Assembly (NCBI GenBank): GCA_003415625.1
Contig: PYIU01000008.1
Location: forward strand, 2,356,001 to 2,420,000
Reading direction: 5' to 3'
Length of the DNA: 64,000 nucleotides
Source of the DNA: Aquanectria penicillioides
Taxonomy: Eukaryota; Ascomycota; Sordariomycetes; Hypocreales; Nectriaceae
The notes below the pieces were generated by a model. It was not told the DNA's origin. It worked only from the letters and a program-made list of their open reading frames with translations, and ran no database searches. Shown piece by piece: positions 13,268 through 24,575 of this stretch. The position numbers and the translations under genes were made by a program. The first letter of the stretch is position 1. Each line of letters starts with the position of its first letter.

Positions 13268-13623
13268 CCCCAGCTGTTCAACTGCCGGCCCGCTGCCTCC
13301 GTACCACCAACACTCCCGCCCGGGCCCGGCCCGCCCCCTGTCGCTGCCGCTGCCGCCTCCGCTCTCCGACCGTGCTCCGGCTTGGACTAACGGAGCTTCG
13401 GGTCCGTAAGGCGGAGGTTGGTCCCAAGTTTGACGCCCCTACTTGCGCCTTGAGCCACTCTGGTTGCGCCACCGCACGACTGTCGTGGCCGACTCCCGGT
13501 TGACATCCTGACCCAGGGGTATTTGCAATTTCGCTCTGTCTACCTCCAGTGGGGGATTATTGCGGTTTTGCCCTGTGTTCCTTCTTGGAACGTCGGCCCA
13601 CCTAAGCATTGATATCCGGCATC

Positions 13624-15980
13624 ATGCCAGCCCCAGATGCTATACCAGCACACGTTGCGCGTCGCCGTGCTGAGCGCCAGACATCTTCTTGCACTGAATG
13701 CCGCCGCCGGAAGCAAAAGGTGAGAAGCTCATTATTAGTCTTACACTGTCTGAAAGCGTTCCTCTCGCATGTTATTTGATATGACGGGGCCATTTGGCAA
13801 CACTCTTTCCAATATTCGGGTTATAGGGATCACGGTGGTGACTATCGAGATGAAGCTCGGATGCTAATAAACCTCAACAACAGTGTTCTCAAGGGCAGCC
13901 ATGCACTAACTGTGTGCGGCGGTTCCCACAACCAATCTGCGAGTATAAAACCAAAAGCCCCAAGAGGTGAGTTAGTTGTGCATCTGTTTGGGCATTCTGA
14001 TCTGGATTCTCTCATCAACTTGGCACACCCTAACACTCACAACAGTAGGCATCCACAACCAGGAACTATTGAAGGGCCTTCCACAACTGTAGCGCTTAGG
14101 AACGGTCCTTACGCTCACCTCAACCCTGCTTCAGTCCACGATGCTATTCTCCAAGTAGATGAGTCATCACAGGTCGACTCACCCGAGTCTATCATGTCCT
14201 CATCTCCAGAAACCTTGTCAGATCACGGCACGTCCCACTCTTCACCTATCGAGGCCCCGGCAACTCCTTGGGTCCCATTTAAAGTATCCCTTGATGAGGA
14301 AAAAGACCCCGAGGCCGTGCTGGAAAAACTACGAGTAATTTTAGAGCGTCGTCTCACCCTTGCTAACCGATTAGTGGAAGATGAGTGGGCAGAGGACGAG
14401 ACTAGGGCTCTCGTACATATTCGCGATGCCCGTCGACGGCTGAATCTACCAGTTGAAGGTCCGGTGGAACAGCTTAGGTTTCTGCCCATGGCACCAACCA
14501 AGATGAATAAGGAGCTTGTACGCATCCGTAAGTTCTTTTCCCGGCACACTACTATGGGTCCTGTCGCTAATTGTTTGCAACTGTTAGACTTGCAGTTATT
14601 GTGTCGCTTCAAGGTTTCAGTCGACGGAAACCCAGACCCAAACAATGCCTTCATGAAGCACTGGGTCCCATGCTGTGTGCAGGACCCACTGCTCCTACAA
14701 ATTGTCCTGTTTACATCGGCGTGTTTCTTGTCAGAAACGGGTCACATACCGAAGGCGATGACCCTGATGTATAAGGGAAGAGTTTATCAAATGCTCAATG
14801 AGCAGCTTCGTAACGACGCTACCCAGACAACTGATACCTCTATCCTAGGCGTCGTTCAAATGGTTATTGATTCTTGGTACTGGGGGCAACTATCGATTTG
14901 AAGGCTCATATTCATGGCCTCAAGCAAATGATCAGGTTAAGAGGTGGTTTGCACAAATTAGGGCTGCACGGTTTTCTAGCCAAGACAGTAATTATGTGAG
15001 TCAGCTCATTGCTCATAGCTGGGGATAATGTTTCCCTTGCCCCATTCTCTTCGCCAAGCACCCCATAAGCTAACAATATTCATAGCCACGATGTTGTAAT
15101 GGCTCTTGCCCATGAAATCGAGCCCTTGATTTACGGTCAGCCAGGCTTCGAGTTCGACGACCACATCATGATGCCGTTTCACACAGCTCTTAACACGCCT
15201 CTCATCTTCGGGTGGCCCTCCTTTGCAGGTTGCGCTGCCTCTTTACAGCTACATCCCAGTACGGCTATGATTCTTGACGAGGTCCGATATCTTTTCGAAG
15301 CTGTGCTCTCAATGCCTGAGCATCCCACGGGCGACGAAGTCCAGAAGCTTACGACCACAGCTAGTTGGATCACTGACCGAATCACCGAGCTCCCAGCTGA
15401 CACACCTGCACGATCAAATCCGAACTCCCGAAACACATCCGCCGCCGGTACTCCAAGGGAAAATCAAGACGGTCAGACACCCGACTCTGCACGATCAGAG
15501 AAATCATCCCCGTCAATTGAGTTGCCCGATTTGATGTACCGTTGTGTTCGAATGACAGCTCTGATCTATTGCCGCGCAATCCTAAACCGTGTCCCAACCA
15601 GTTCCATTTGTACCGAAATGGATTTCCTCATGATTTGGCAAGCAGTTTGGCAGGTCACCTTGCCCACTTGGAAAGCCACCATAGGCATCTTTGTCTGGGT
15701 TATGATGGGGGTTGTGCCCAGTTGTCATAATTCGGGTCCAGCTCGATTCGTTAAAACTCTCATGGTTGCTGGTTTTATGACAATCGGCGTCGACAATTGG
15801 CACATTGCCATGGATGTTGTGCGAACATCGTTCAGGCTACAACAGTGGCTTGAGAGTGGGTTACACGCCCAAGATGAGGAGAAGGGCCTTACTGGAGGAG
15901 AAAGTGTCGTAGATAAGTACGGATTCGCTTTACCACACCTCATGCCAGAAGTCCAAGTTCCCACCGAGACCGAGGAATAA
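13624..15980 (+). CDS. Zn2Cys6 fungal transcription factor, frame broken once at a G5 run
   Basis: Five exons are inferred: 13624-13719, 13884-13966, 14046-14527, 14588-14995 and 15086-15980. All introns are GT-AG with CTAAC/CTAAT branch points. Exons 1 and 2 together give a complete binuclear zinc cluster: Cys 23, 26, 33, 39, 42 and 51 in the spacing C-x2-C-x6-C-x5-C-x2-C-x8-C, with the basic stretch RRRKQK between the second and third Cys. The long C-terminal part resembles fungal Zn2Cys6 regulators with a Fungal_trans_2-type middle domain (family assignment by eye). The frame breaks at GGGGG 14882-14886, where it runs into TGA at 14899-14901. Adding one G restores a continuous frame, through the last intron and to TAA at 15978-15980, of about 654 residues. 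Either the gene is recently inactivated or a G is missing from the sequence. It lies 200 bp before a decayed oxidoreductase on the same strand, which it may once have controlled. Confidence 0.8.
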
Positions 15981-16183
15981 AGTTGAGGCCAATACGCTTG
16001 GATTTTGTTGACGCTGGCACGCCACAACAACCCCAATCATTTATGCGGCCCGATTCTTCGAGTTGCATGCAGTCCAACGACAACCGAAGCATCCCCTGCA
16101 GCATGTGACGGCATGTCTCACTCGGCCTGTCGATCCAAGGAATAACACATCGAGGAGGGCCCACCAGGGCAGGCAGTGTAACC

Positions 16184-17674
16184 ATGCGGAGCTGTCAAAA
16201 AGCCTCAGCATCCCACAAGACCATCTCAATCGATCTTGTCAGAAATCTCACCTGTGAGGAAGCTACTCGAATGATGATCAACGTCGATATCAAAGGATCG
16301 ACTTCGACAGAAATGCCGAACTTGGTGCACTTGCGAAACAATGTCCCGAGCGGAGCAGTCCTGCTACCGCAAGATGCAGGCTATGAGGCAACCCTCCGAT
16401 GGTGGAGTGCGAAAAGAGGGCTGTACGACCTGTATTCCTTCACTTTCATGGCTTTGCTAATTATCTAGACTGTCGCCATTCGGCCGTCATGCGCAAGGGA
16501 CGTATCTGTTGCCGTTCAGTTTGCTGTCACGGACAAGATGCCATTGACAGTTTGTGGTGGTGGGCATTCGTCCAGCGGCACATCCTTGTCTGATGGCATG
16601 GTCATTGATCTGAGCAAGCTGAGGAATGTTGACGTCAGCATTTCAGAAATGAAGGTAACATTTGATAGTGGGTGTTTGTGGGAGGATGTGGACTCGGCAT
16701 TAGAACAACTCGGGCTGGTTACAGTAGGAGGCGTTGTCAACCACACCGGAGTTAGTGGGTTTATATTGGAGATCAAGGGTGGCTCACACTGCTCCATGGC
16801 CTGACTATCGATAATCTCCTCTGAGTAGAGGTCGTCCTTGCCGACGGAACTATCGTGGAGGCATCCGAGACAACAAACCTAGATCTACTGTGGGCTATCC
16901 GAGGTGCTGGGGCTCAATTCGGTGTCGTTACTCGATTCTCCTGCCGAGTTCACAAACCAGGCAAATTATGGAGTGGCGCTCTAGCATATTCATCTGACAG
17001 GCTCTCTGAGCTGATTTCCGTTGCCAACGATGTACACATCCGTCAGAATTTAGAAGGTCACTGTCTCGCCCTCAGCATCGGGTACGGTGGTTTTGACGGC
17101 GGAACGCATATCGTATCCGCAATCCCCTATTTCCAGGGGCCAGAGGAAGATGGAAAGAGGTATTTTTCAGAGCTCTTTAGCATCGAGTCAATTTCAAGCA
17201 AGATGGAAATGATGTCGATGGCTCAATTGAATGCCCTATTGAATCCTATTTTCGAACACGGAATTCGCCGTCTGGTGGGCTCTGACAATGTGACAATGCC
17301 CATTGATGCTCAAGCATTTATGGAGACGGCAGAGATGTTTCGGAACCTTTGCGATTCGCACCAAGATATGGGTACATCGGTCATCGCGAAAGATTCGCTC
17401 TATTGCACTCGATGCAACTGCTTGCGCCAATCGAGGCTATTATTTCGACACGATGACGGCATTTGGCTGAGAGAACGGTTCGCTGAACGCAAAGATTCGC
17501 TCATTCAACAGAACCATTTGCGAGCATATTCGGAAGACCAACAAATATGATTCCGGTCGTAGCGAGTATGGGTTCAAAAAGCCCGTGGGCAAATGCATCA
17601 ATATTGAAGCAGACAATATTCCCCCTCAGGATGCATATGACCCAACTACCCATGTTTACTCGAGCTTCAGATGA
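16184..17674 (+). pseudogene. Decayed FAD-binding (BBE-like) oxidoreductase
   Basis: Pieces of a berberine-bridge-enzyme-like flavoprotein are recognisable in changing frames. The GGGHS motif, whose His (16565-16567) is the usual covalent FAD attachment site, is followed by DGMVIDLSKLRNV and GGVVNHTGVSG. Then come TIDNLL and VVLADGTIVEAS, DLLWAIRGAGAQFGVVTRF, and a C-terminal YYFDTMTAFG region. Breaks are: a frame change around 16395-16470; loss of the expected LGGGYGWL glycine-rich segment with frame change around 16760-16800; an in-frame TGA in the TIDNLL segment near 16822; a further frame change near 17370-17400; and a TGA where TGG is expected after TAFG. The original stop is probably TGA 17672-17674. 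Such enzymes oxidise sugars, alcohols or secondary metabolites. No single open frame can encode an active enzyme. The 5' boundary is uncertain; 16184 is the first ATG of the readable N-terminal part. Confidence 0.8.
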
Positions 17675-20600
17675 AATATGATCCCCGAAACATATTCCAT
17701 AAATGCCACGGAATCGTGGGAAGCCAAATGTAATTCTTTCTGTGTGGAACCTCCAAATTTTCCCGTGAAGAAGTCAACAGCGGAACTTACTTTCTCACGA
17801 GATCCCATCAGGCGATTTACGATACAGTAGATTTACAAAATATTTGATGTCTTTACTCATCTAGGTGCCATTTGCATTATCTATCTATCTTGGATATGTG
17901 TAGCATAGAGATGTTCCTGTTTCCGTGACCTGAGAACCTAACCTTTTAGTGGAGGCCCTTTGGTACAAGCCATCATAATACGCGCAAATGAAGATAGAGA
18001 AGGGGAAGTGAAATCAAACCCCAAGGCCAGTCGAACATATGCTAGAATGTGATTGAAGCAACTATTTTTTTGCTTCCCAATAGGATTTATTTCTTCTTCA
18101 TTTCAGTTTGAGAACTAGTTGTGCTGGTATAGGGTAGGGGGGATCGGTGAGGCGCACGAAACTGGATAATCAATGCTACGGTTCAACCCTGTAGGGTCCG
18201 GTATTGGAATCCCTTGATAGGTGTGTGGCTGAGGCTTTTGGCTGGCTTGGATAGAGCGTCAATTTGGGCGGCCGCACCAGTTTGGATTCTGATGCGACCC
18301 AAGACTCCTTCGGGGCAGACGGATGTCTTGAGCTGACGACAATAATGGGTGGGCAACGAACCACTAGGAAGACATCCAGAGTGCCATTCTCCCCCGTCTC
18401 ACGAAGTTTTCCCCCGCTTGTATCAGCAGCACCCAACCGCTGGTCGCCTGTCAGAGAACATTAGCCGCTCAGCGCGTGCAGGGTTAGTGACCGGGGCACC
18501 AGCTGACGATACCATCAGTCAGAGGGTTGTCGGCCGGGGAAGTGTAGAGGCGTTGAATGGAGGATCTCTGGACCCTCTGCGTGTGGCAGAATATGCTCGG
18601 CTTGGGTCCCTTACGCCTAATCGCAAGTTTGGCCGGTATTGGACCCGTGTTGCCAACACTGGTCTGTTGGTTTCCCATATTCTGGTGATCGATGAAGTGA
18701 GGCGTTACATATGGGCAGTGGGATGGCTTTGAACGGCGCTAAGGATGAGGGTGTTGGCTCCGCGGTGGCGCTTGACGGGGGGGGGGGGAGGGGGGGAGTG
18801 GAGTGAGGCGAATAAAGAGCAGAAGCCACTCTACAGCATGGGTTCATCAGGTTACGGCACGCTTGCGGTACATTAAATGCGTTGAAGATGTGCAGGGCAT
18901 GCGGGATGGACTACCATGGAGGGTTAGACTGCTGGGCGTTCAAAAGAGCCAATGGAGCGAGCGGGCGAGAGAAACGCCCGAGGCGATGGAAATTGGAGAG
19001 AGCTGGCGGCAGGTTGTGGTGGGATGGCATGAGATGACATATCCATTAGCAAGGCCACCGGGGTTTGGGACGGCATAGGAAGCGAGGAGGGAATGAATGA
19101 TTGGATGGAAGACGAGATGATTTGGCTGGTAACATTGCATGTGAGAAGATGAGCAAGAGGCGGCTCTTTTGGAGGCGTAGGCGGGGATGTGCGTTGGGTA
19201 GAATGAGATGGAATGATTTGGCGATACATGACCGGCTGTACAATGGAATGAGGCCGAGCGTTAGCAGGCAGACAGGGAATTAGCCCTGAATGAGGGAGAC
19301 GTCAGAAGGGAGAGATTGGGATATGGAACATGGGGCACATGGGGTATGTAACGGAGGAAGTTGAAGATGATGATGAAGATGGATCATGGAGATGGAGATG
19401 CAGTTGGAGATGAAAGTGGAGAGATTGCGAGAGACGGAGGAGGTGCATGCCAACATGATTGGATGGTCGAGAGGGTGATCAAGTTGGGCTGCACATCACT
19501 CACCACCATGATTGCACTACGGGATACCCTCTACAGGATACCCTCTACAGGATACCTACATGCTACACGCGTGTACGTAGGGATGCATGGACATGTAGTA
19601 CCTACCTAGATACCGTATGGGATTGGGTTAGAAGAGGCACATGCGGATAAACAGAGGAGGGGTCTACTGTGGCACCGGTATCCATGGCTGGACGGATCTG
19701 GATCTCACGCGTACCAAGTAGACTGGGAACCCCCGAGTTGTCGATGGATGGATTTAGCTTGAAAGCGCCAACCAGATGGAGAGAGCTGCAAGAAGTGATG
19801 ATGCATCCTTCCTTCGGCCGAGCGCATGACAAGGACACCAAGGCCACGGTCGAGGTCCAGGCCAAGGTCAAGGTTATTAAGGTCATGGAGACCAGGACAC
19901 GTTCGCGGGGGGGTTGAATGGGCAGAATCACGAAGCCATGAAGCAGCCATGTGGATGGATGCCCTGGAGGCCCTTGTTTTCTGGCCTGTGACAGGGCGAC
20001 AGGAGGGCATCCCATCTTTTTGGTGGCGGTCCTCTGGCGGTCCTCTGACGGTCCTCAGGCGCATCCTTGGGGCCATGGTTTTGGCCATGATGCAGAGGTC
20101 GAGCGCGCAGTAGCGCCAGTGTGTGTGCGGGGGCCCCGGCACGGCAGGGTACCTACCTACCTATGGCTTTTACGGATACCATCTCCTGCGCACGAAGGTA
20201 CCAGTACCTTACCATAGTGATAGTACAGGCTAACATTACAGGGCGCGTCCCGGGGCGCGTCCACGGCGCCATCTTTCCTAGTCCCGTATATGCACGATGC
20301 TGCAGTTGTGGTGGCGTCACAGGGAGGAGCAGGAAGCAAGCAACAAATAGTAAAAACAAAAACAAAAACCCCCCCAAAAAAAAGAAAAAATTACATGAAA
20401 ATGAAAATAAAAATGTAAATCAATAAATCATCGGGGAGACGAAGTAGTATGGATACAGGGGAAGAGGTGCGAAAAATAAGCATCCCGAGACATGTTGCCC
20501 AATCGTGTGGCGTAGCTGTAGTCCGTCGGAAGAGGAGAAGGAAACGAGACCAAGTGTGAGCGTGAAGAGCTTGGCAATTAGCAACCCGCAAGCTCATCCC

Positions 20601-22113
20601 TCCCCGCTGTTCCAGTCCGAAAGAGACCATCATACGTACCCAATGGCAGGGTATACTCCAAGGGTCTTGTAACAACTTGGCTGAGCGTCATGACCAGCTG
20701 AATCTCAAGCTGGAGATGGATTCCCTGTTCCTCACGCGGACATTGGCGCCCGCTTTTCACTCCTCCTCCCCTCACTAATTAGGAATCTTGGCCAACAGCG
20801 ACTTTGGGCTCTCCTATAGCAGGATGCTATTACTATTACTTACTGTACAGCATCTACCATGGCGCGTCCTATATGCCACGCTGGATGCAATATGTACGTG
20901 CGTCCGCGGGGAGGCGCCAAGGTCGATATGGATCCTATGGGTACCGAGTGCTGCTGTACTGTAGCTACGACACCCACATCGCCGTTTTCACAGCATCGTG
21001 GAGCCTCGCGAGCACGTGGCGGGTTATCGGAAGGGCTCCGCGGACGCCCCGAGATGGGGTAAAAAGCCTAGAAGCCGTGGTCACGATGCAATAAGAAAAA
21101 AGAAAAAGAAAAAAAAAAAAGAAAACCAGCGTCGATACGTCAACTATCTAATTAGCACCCACGATGATGGCGCAGCGACGCAAAGGGGAGAGGAGGATGG
21201 AAGGGAGGGGGGGGGGCGTGGAGAGGGAGGCCCACGAGGAAGAGGGGTCCTCTTATTTTGGCGCATTGGTGCGGTGCAGGCCGGAACAGCAACAGTTGCA
21301 GGATCAAGGCAGGCAAGGAAGTCAGGGCTCAAAATCAAGGCCCTACCAGGCAGGCTCTAAGAATGAGATGGGGAATAAAAAAAACCTCCCAATCGTAGGG
21401 CATGTCCCGAGTGGACTCGAAGGCTGCAGACGTACTACCTGTGTAGAGAAGGGGCTCGGGCGGGGATTTGAGGTTGGCGATGCATACGCAATGCGGGGGG
21501 AGGAGAACAAGGCTAGACTCGGAGAAGGGATTCTACCTTGCAGATGATATGATGTTTTGGCGGATGCTCCCTCTGATGCATGAGCTCTCCCCGGCTTGGG
21601 AATGGGCCATTCCGGTGGGTGTAAATTCCGAAAAGGAATCGGGCGGCGCGGGGGTCGTCGCCGGAGGAGCATGAGCACTCGGTGCCATACGGGGGACACG
21701 GTCCTCGGGGCGCAGACTCGGCCGACCCGAGACATGATGTCTTGGACATCCGCGGGCCGGAGCGAGGACACATCCGAAAGACCACCGCTAGCGAGTTCTT
21801 CTACCCGGTACGGCGCGGTAGCTAGTTGAGCGGGTGTTCCTAAAAGGGATGCGCCGCTCGCTCGCATCACTCGGCTGCCTCACTTCGTGACACGGCGATG
21901 ACCTGGGTGGAGTTGATCCGTAGCTGGGCCGAGGAAGCCCCGCGTTTCTACTGTCTTTTCGAGAGGAGGAGAGAATCCGTCTTGCTGCTGTTGAGAGAAG
22001 TATTGATTACAGCCCTCGCCTCGACCATTTCTCGGTTGGAAGAGTTTTCATTGTGGTCGCCGTCGTCGCAAACTGACCCTGCCTCATCTGTTTAACCAAC
22101 AATTCGTCTCGCC
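17675..22113. other. Intergenic, no recognisable gene
   Basis: The first about 450 bases are visibly AT-richer than their surroundings. The rest shows no conserved protein. It contains G-runs at 18777-18795, a triplicated 14-mer at 19522-19560, TACCTACC blocks near 19600 and 20151, A-rich runs near 20340-20400 and 21093-21125, and a purine-rich stretch at 21180-21250. The last part should include the promoter of the oxidoreductase gene starting at 22114. Confidence 0.5.
19522..19560 (+). repeat. Tandem 14-mer GGATACCCTCTACA, 2.8 copies
   Basis: Two exact 14-bp units (19522-19535 and 19536-19549) are followed by a partial third, GGATACCTACA (19550-19560). It lies in non-coding DNA beside a TACCTACC block. 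Confidence 0.9.
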
Positions 22114-23259
22114 ATGGCTCCTGTTGGCGTCGCACTTATCGGCGGTGGCATTTTTGCCAAGTTGGAACACATGGTGTGTACAGAACCTCGAACTCAGCTG
22201 TAATAAGCGAGAACAACAGCAATGTGCCCAAATGACTTACTGTGCCTGGAACCTCTTCCCTCAAAACAGCCCGCCATCATGAAATGTGACGGCTTAGCCC
22301 TCAAAGCCATCTACTCCCGGTCCCTGAAGTCAGCCCAGGACACAGCCGCCTTATACACCAAGTCGGCCCCCGCCCCGGAGCTGTACTGGGCCGATGCAGA
22401 CAAGGATCACGACTTTGACAGCCTCCTTCGCAGGGACGACGTAGCTGCTGTCATCATCGCCCTGCCCATTGTCAGCCAGCCTGGGTTCATCGAGGCTGCC
22501 CTCGCCGCGGGCAAGCACGTCCTCGCCGAGAAGCCCATCGCCAAGGATGTCGTGGCCGGCAAGGCCCTCGTAGACTACTACCGGCGGGTGTCGCAGGGCA
22601 ACAATGCCACCTTGTCCATCGCTGAGAACTTCCGCTTCACGACCAGCTTCACCTACGCCGCCGAGGAGGCGCGCAAGCTGGGCAAGGTGACGCACTTTAG
22701 TGTCAGGTCGTTCAATCTCATGCGCCAGGACAACAAGTACTACGGCACGCAGTGGCGGGCCAAGCCCGAGTACCAGGGCGGGTTCCTGCTCGATGGCGGA
22801 GTGCACCAGGCGGCGGCGACGAGGATGCTGCTAGGAAGCGAGTCCAAGCCTGCCGTGGTGCGGGCTATAACGCGACTGGTGCAGCCTCACCTGCCGCCCA
22901 TCGACACGGTCAGCGCAGTCATCGAGACGGCGACTGGGGCGACGGGCACCTTCCAGCTGTCATGCGGATCGCACCTCGGCGCCTTTGACTGGGACTTTGG
23001 TTTCGAGGGCGGCAGCATCGTGGTTCGCGGCGACATGGTCAAGGTTAAGACGGCCGACGGCCAGGAGACGGTCCGCGAGTTTGCGAGGACGAACGGCGTC
23101 AGCGAGGAGGTGGCGGCCTGGGCCGAGGCCTTGGCCGTCGGGAAACCGAATCCACTGCAGTCGCCCGACGAGGCGCTGGCGGATCTGGAGTTTCTGGAAA
23201 AGATGTTTGTGAGTGGCGAGGACAATGGGTCGCCACAGAAGTATGAGCTGCAGGTGTAG
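22114..23259 (+). CDS. Gfo/Idh/MocA-family NAD(P)-dependent oxidoreductase
   Basis: Two exons, 22114-22173 and 22270-23259, encode 349 residues; the intron (22174-22269) is GT-AG. Exon 1 supplies the start of the Rossmann fold, VALIGGGIFAK, so the spliced start at 22114 is preferred to later ATGs. The EKP motif typical of the family (Glu107-Lys108-Pro109 in LAEKPIAKD) and the GGVHQ segment follow, then a C-terminal alpha/beta domain. Members oxidise or reduce sugars, inositols, or related cyclic alcohols using NAD(P); the substrate here cannot be read from sequence. There is no targeting signal, so it is probably cytosolic. The coding sequence is noticeably GC-rich with C/G-ending codons, suggesting good expression. 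It converges on the thioesterase gene, whose stop lies 228 bp downstream on the other strand. Confidence 0.9.
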
Positions 23260-23487
23260 CTGGTTTTATTTGAAAAAGGAAACAGAAAAAACCCCTTCCC
23301 GCTGAAAAAGGAGACGAGACAGGCATATTTGGCAATCGTACGGCATCCGAGACGATGATGATTACACTCTTTTTGGTGGGCGTATAATGTGAAAAAAAAA
23401 AAGAGATAATATACAAGGCATATGATATGGGAGCTCAACCCAAAACACCACACAGGGGTTGCTGTTATTAGTGTCACCGCCTGGGAC

Positions 23488-24575
23488 TCAAAGCTTCTCC
23501 AGCCTTGAAGATGGATCCCTTCCCTTTTTAGCGCTCTCGTTCTTGGCCGTCTCAGCGTCGCCTGCGTCGGCATCTACACGTAGCTTCTCAAGCCCCTTCC
23601 TCAAAGCCTCACTCATACCACTCTGCGCTGGCCGGCCCGTCTCCCGATCAACGAACACGTGAACAAACTCACCCACTGCCTTGACCTCGTCGACTCCGCG
23701 CTCGAAGACGGCGACTTCGTAGGTCACGCTGGACCGCCCGAGCTTGTTGACCCTGAGGGCTAGGTCGGCGACGGCCGGGTATGCGATGGAAGCGAAGTAG
23801 TCGGTGTGGGCGTGGACGGCGAGACCGTACAGCGACGAAGTCGGGGGGTGTAGGTTGCAGTGGGCGATGAGGTAGGAATTGATAACGGAGTCAAATCTGG
23901 AAAGGACAAAGAGAGAGGCAAAAGTATGAGGATGGGGAGAGTTTCTTTCTTTGGGGGTCTGGCAAGCAGAGGGACAAACAAAAACTTACAGGAAGCTGTA
24001 CACAGAGTTGTTCATGTGATCATACATGTCGTTGTCGTTCCTACGGGAGGACCGAGTTAGCGAGCGCTACTGCGAGAATGACACTCTCTTCTCCATATAA
24101 TTAATTTCGCACGGCAATGAACTGATTGATTCACAAGCACGAAGACTAGCGGGGATGAATTTCCCTCATCTGGCCGTAACATGTCGATACATGAGCAGCC
24201 AAGGCCTGGCGAGCCAGATATGGACACTAGGCCAGAGAATGTGAGAGTGATACAAGGCCCGAACCTTGCTTGAGTGACACATGAGGATGGGTGATGAGGG
24301 CTGAGGTATGTTTTCCCAGGTAGATGAGACGAAAAGGAGAAGGTACAATGACAGCGAGAGAAGTCCAAAAAAAAAAAAGAAACAAGAAAAAGAGAAAGCA
24401 AATTAAATAGAGCAAAATAAAATAAAACAACAATAGTGTTGCGGGGGGAGGAGGCAAAATCCCGCGTCCCCGTAGAGGCGCAAACTCACCATCGGGTACG
24501 GTAATCGAGATGGTAGACGTAGTCGCGGCGGCGGCGAGCCTTGAGATCCGCAGTGGAGGTAGAGGATGATGCCAT
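23488..24575 (-). CDS. Hotdog-fold (4HBT/YbgC-type) acyl-CoA thioesterase
   Basis: Three exons on the minus strand, 24575-24490, 24040-23990 and 23896-23488, give 181 residues; the phases agree and the total is divisible by three. Splicing assembles the motif RWNDNDMYDHMNNSVY, matching the RxxDxDxxGHxNNxxY pattern of 4-hydroxybenzoyl-CoA-type thioesterases with its active-site Asp. The segment FDSVINSYL and a beta-rich C-terminal half (DYFASIAYP, SVTYEVAVFERG) follow. These enzymes hydrolyse acyl-CoA thioesters; the acyl group is unknown. The C-terminal 35 residues are charged and low-complexity. The first intron (24041-24489) is 449 nt, long for a fungal gene, but has a clean GTGAGT donor, a GCTAAC near the acceptor and a TAG end. 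The gene is divergent from the pseudouridine synthase, with about 1.1 kb between the two start codons. Confidence 0.85.

Larger units (their letters stand above)
7299..13623. other. Intergenic, plus presumed leader of the Zn2Cys6 gene
   Basis: Apart from the last part, which is probably promoter and 5' leader of the gene at 13624, I find no conserved gene in about 6.3 kb. Contents include A-rich sequence (about 9290-9410), GGCTT/GGCTG repeats (about 9598-9645), a TACC/GGTA inverted repeat (10547-10577), six CCTTG copies (11816-11845), and a C/T-rich region from about 12200 to 13200. A 129-codon frame at 8527-8916 has one hydrophobic segment but no recognisable family and is not called as a gene. 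Confidence 0.5.

Noticed and set aside
22887..23573. 228-codon minus-strand frame
   Set aside because: Antisense to the end of the Gfo/Idh/MocA gene and overlapping the thioesterase 3' end; composition is Ser/Pro-rich with no motif.
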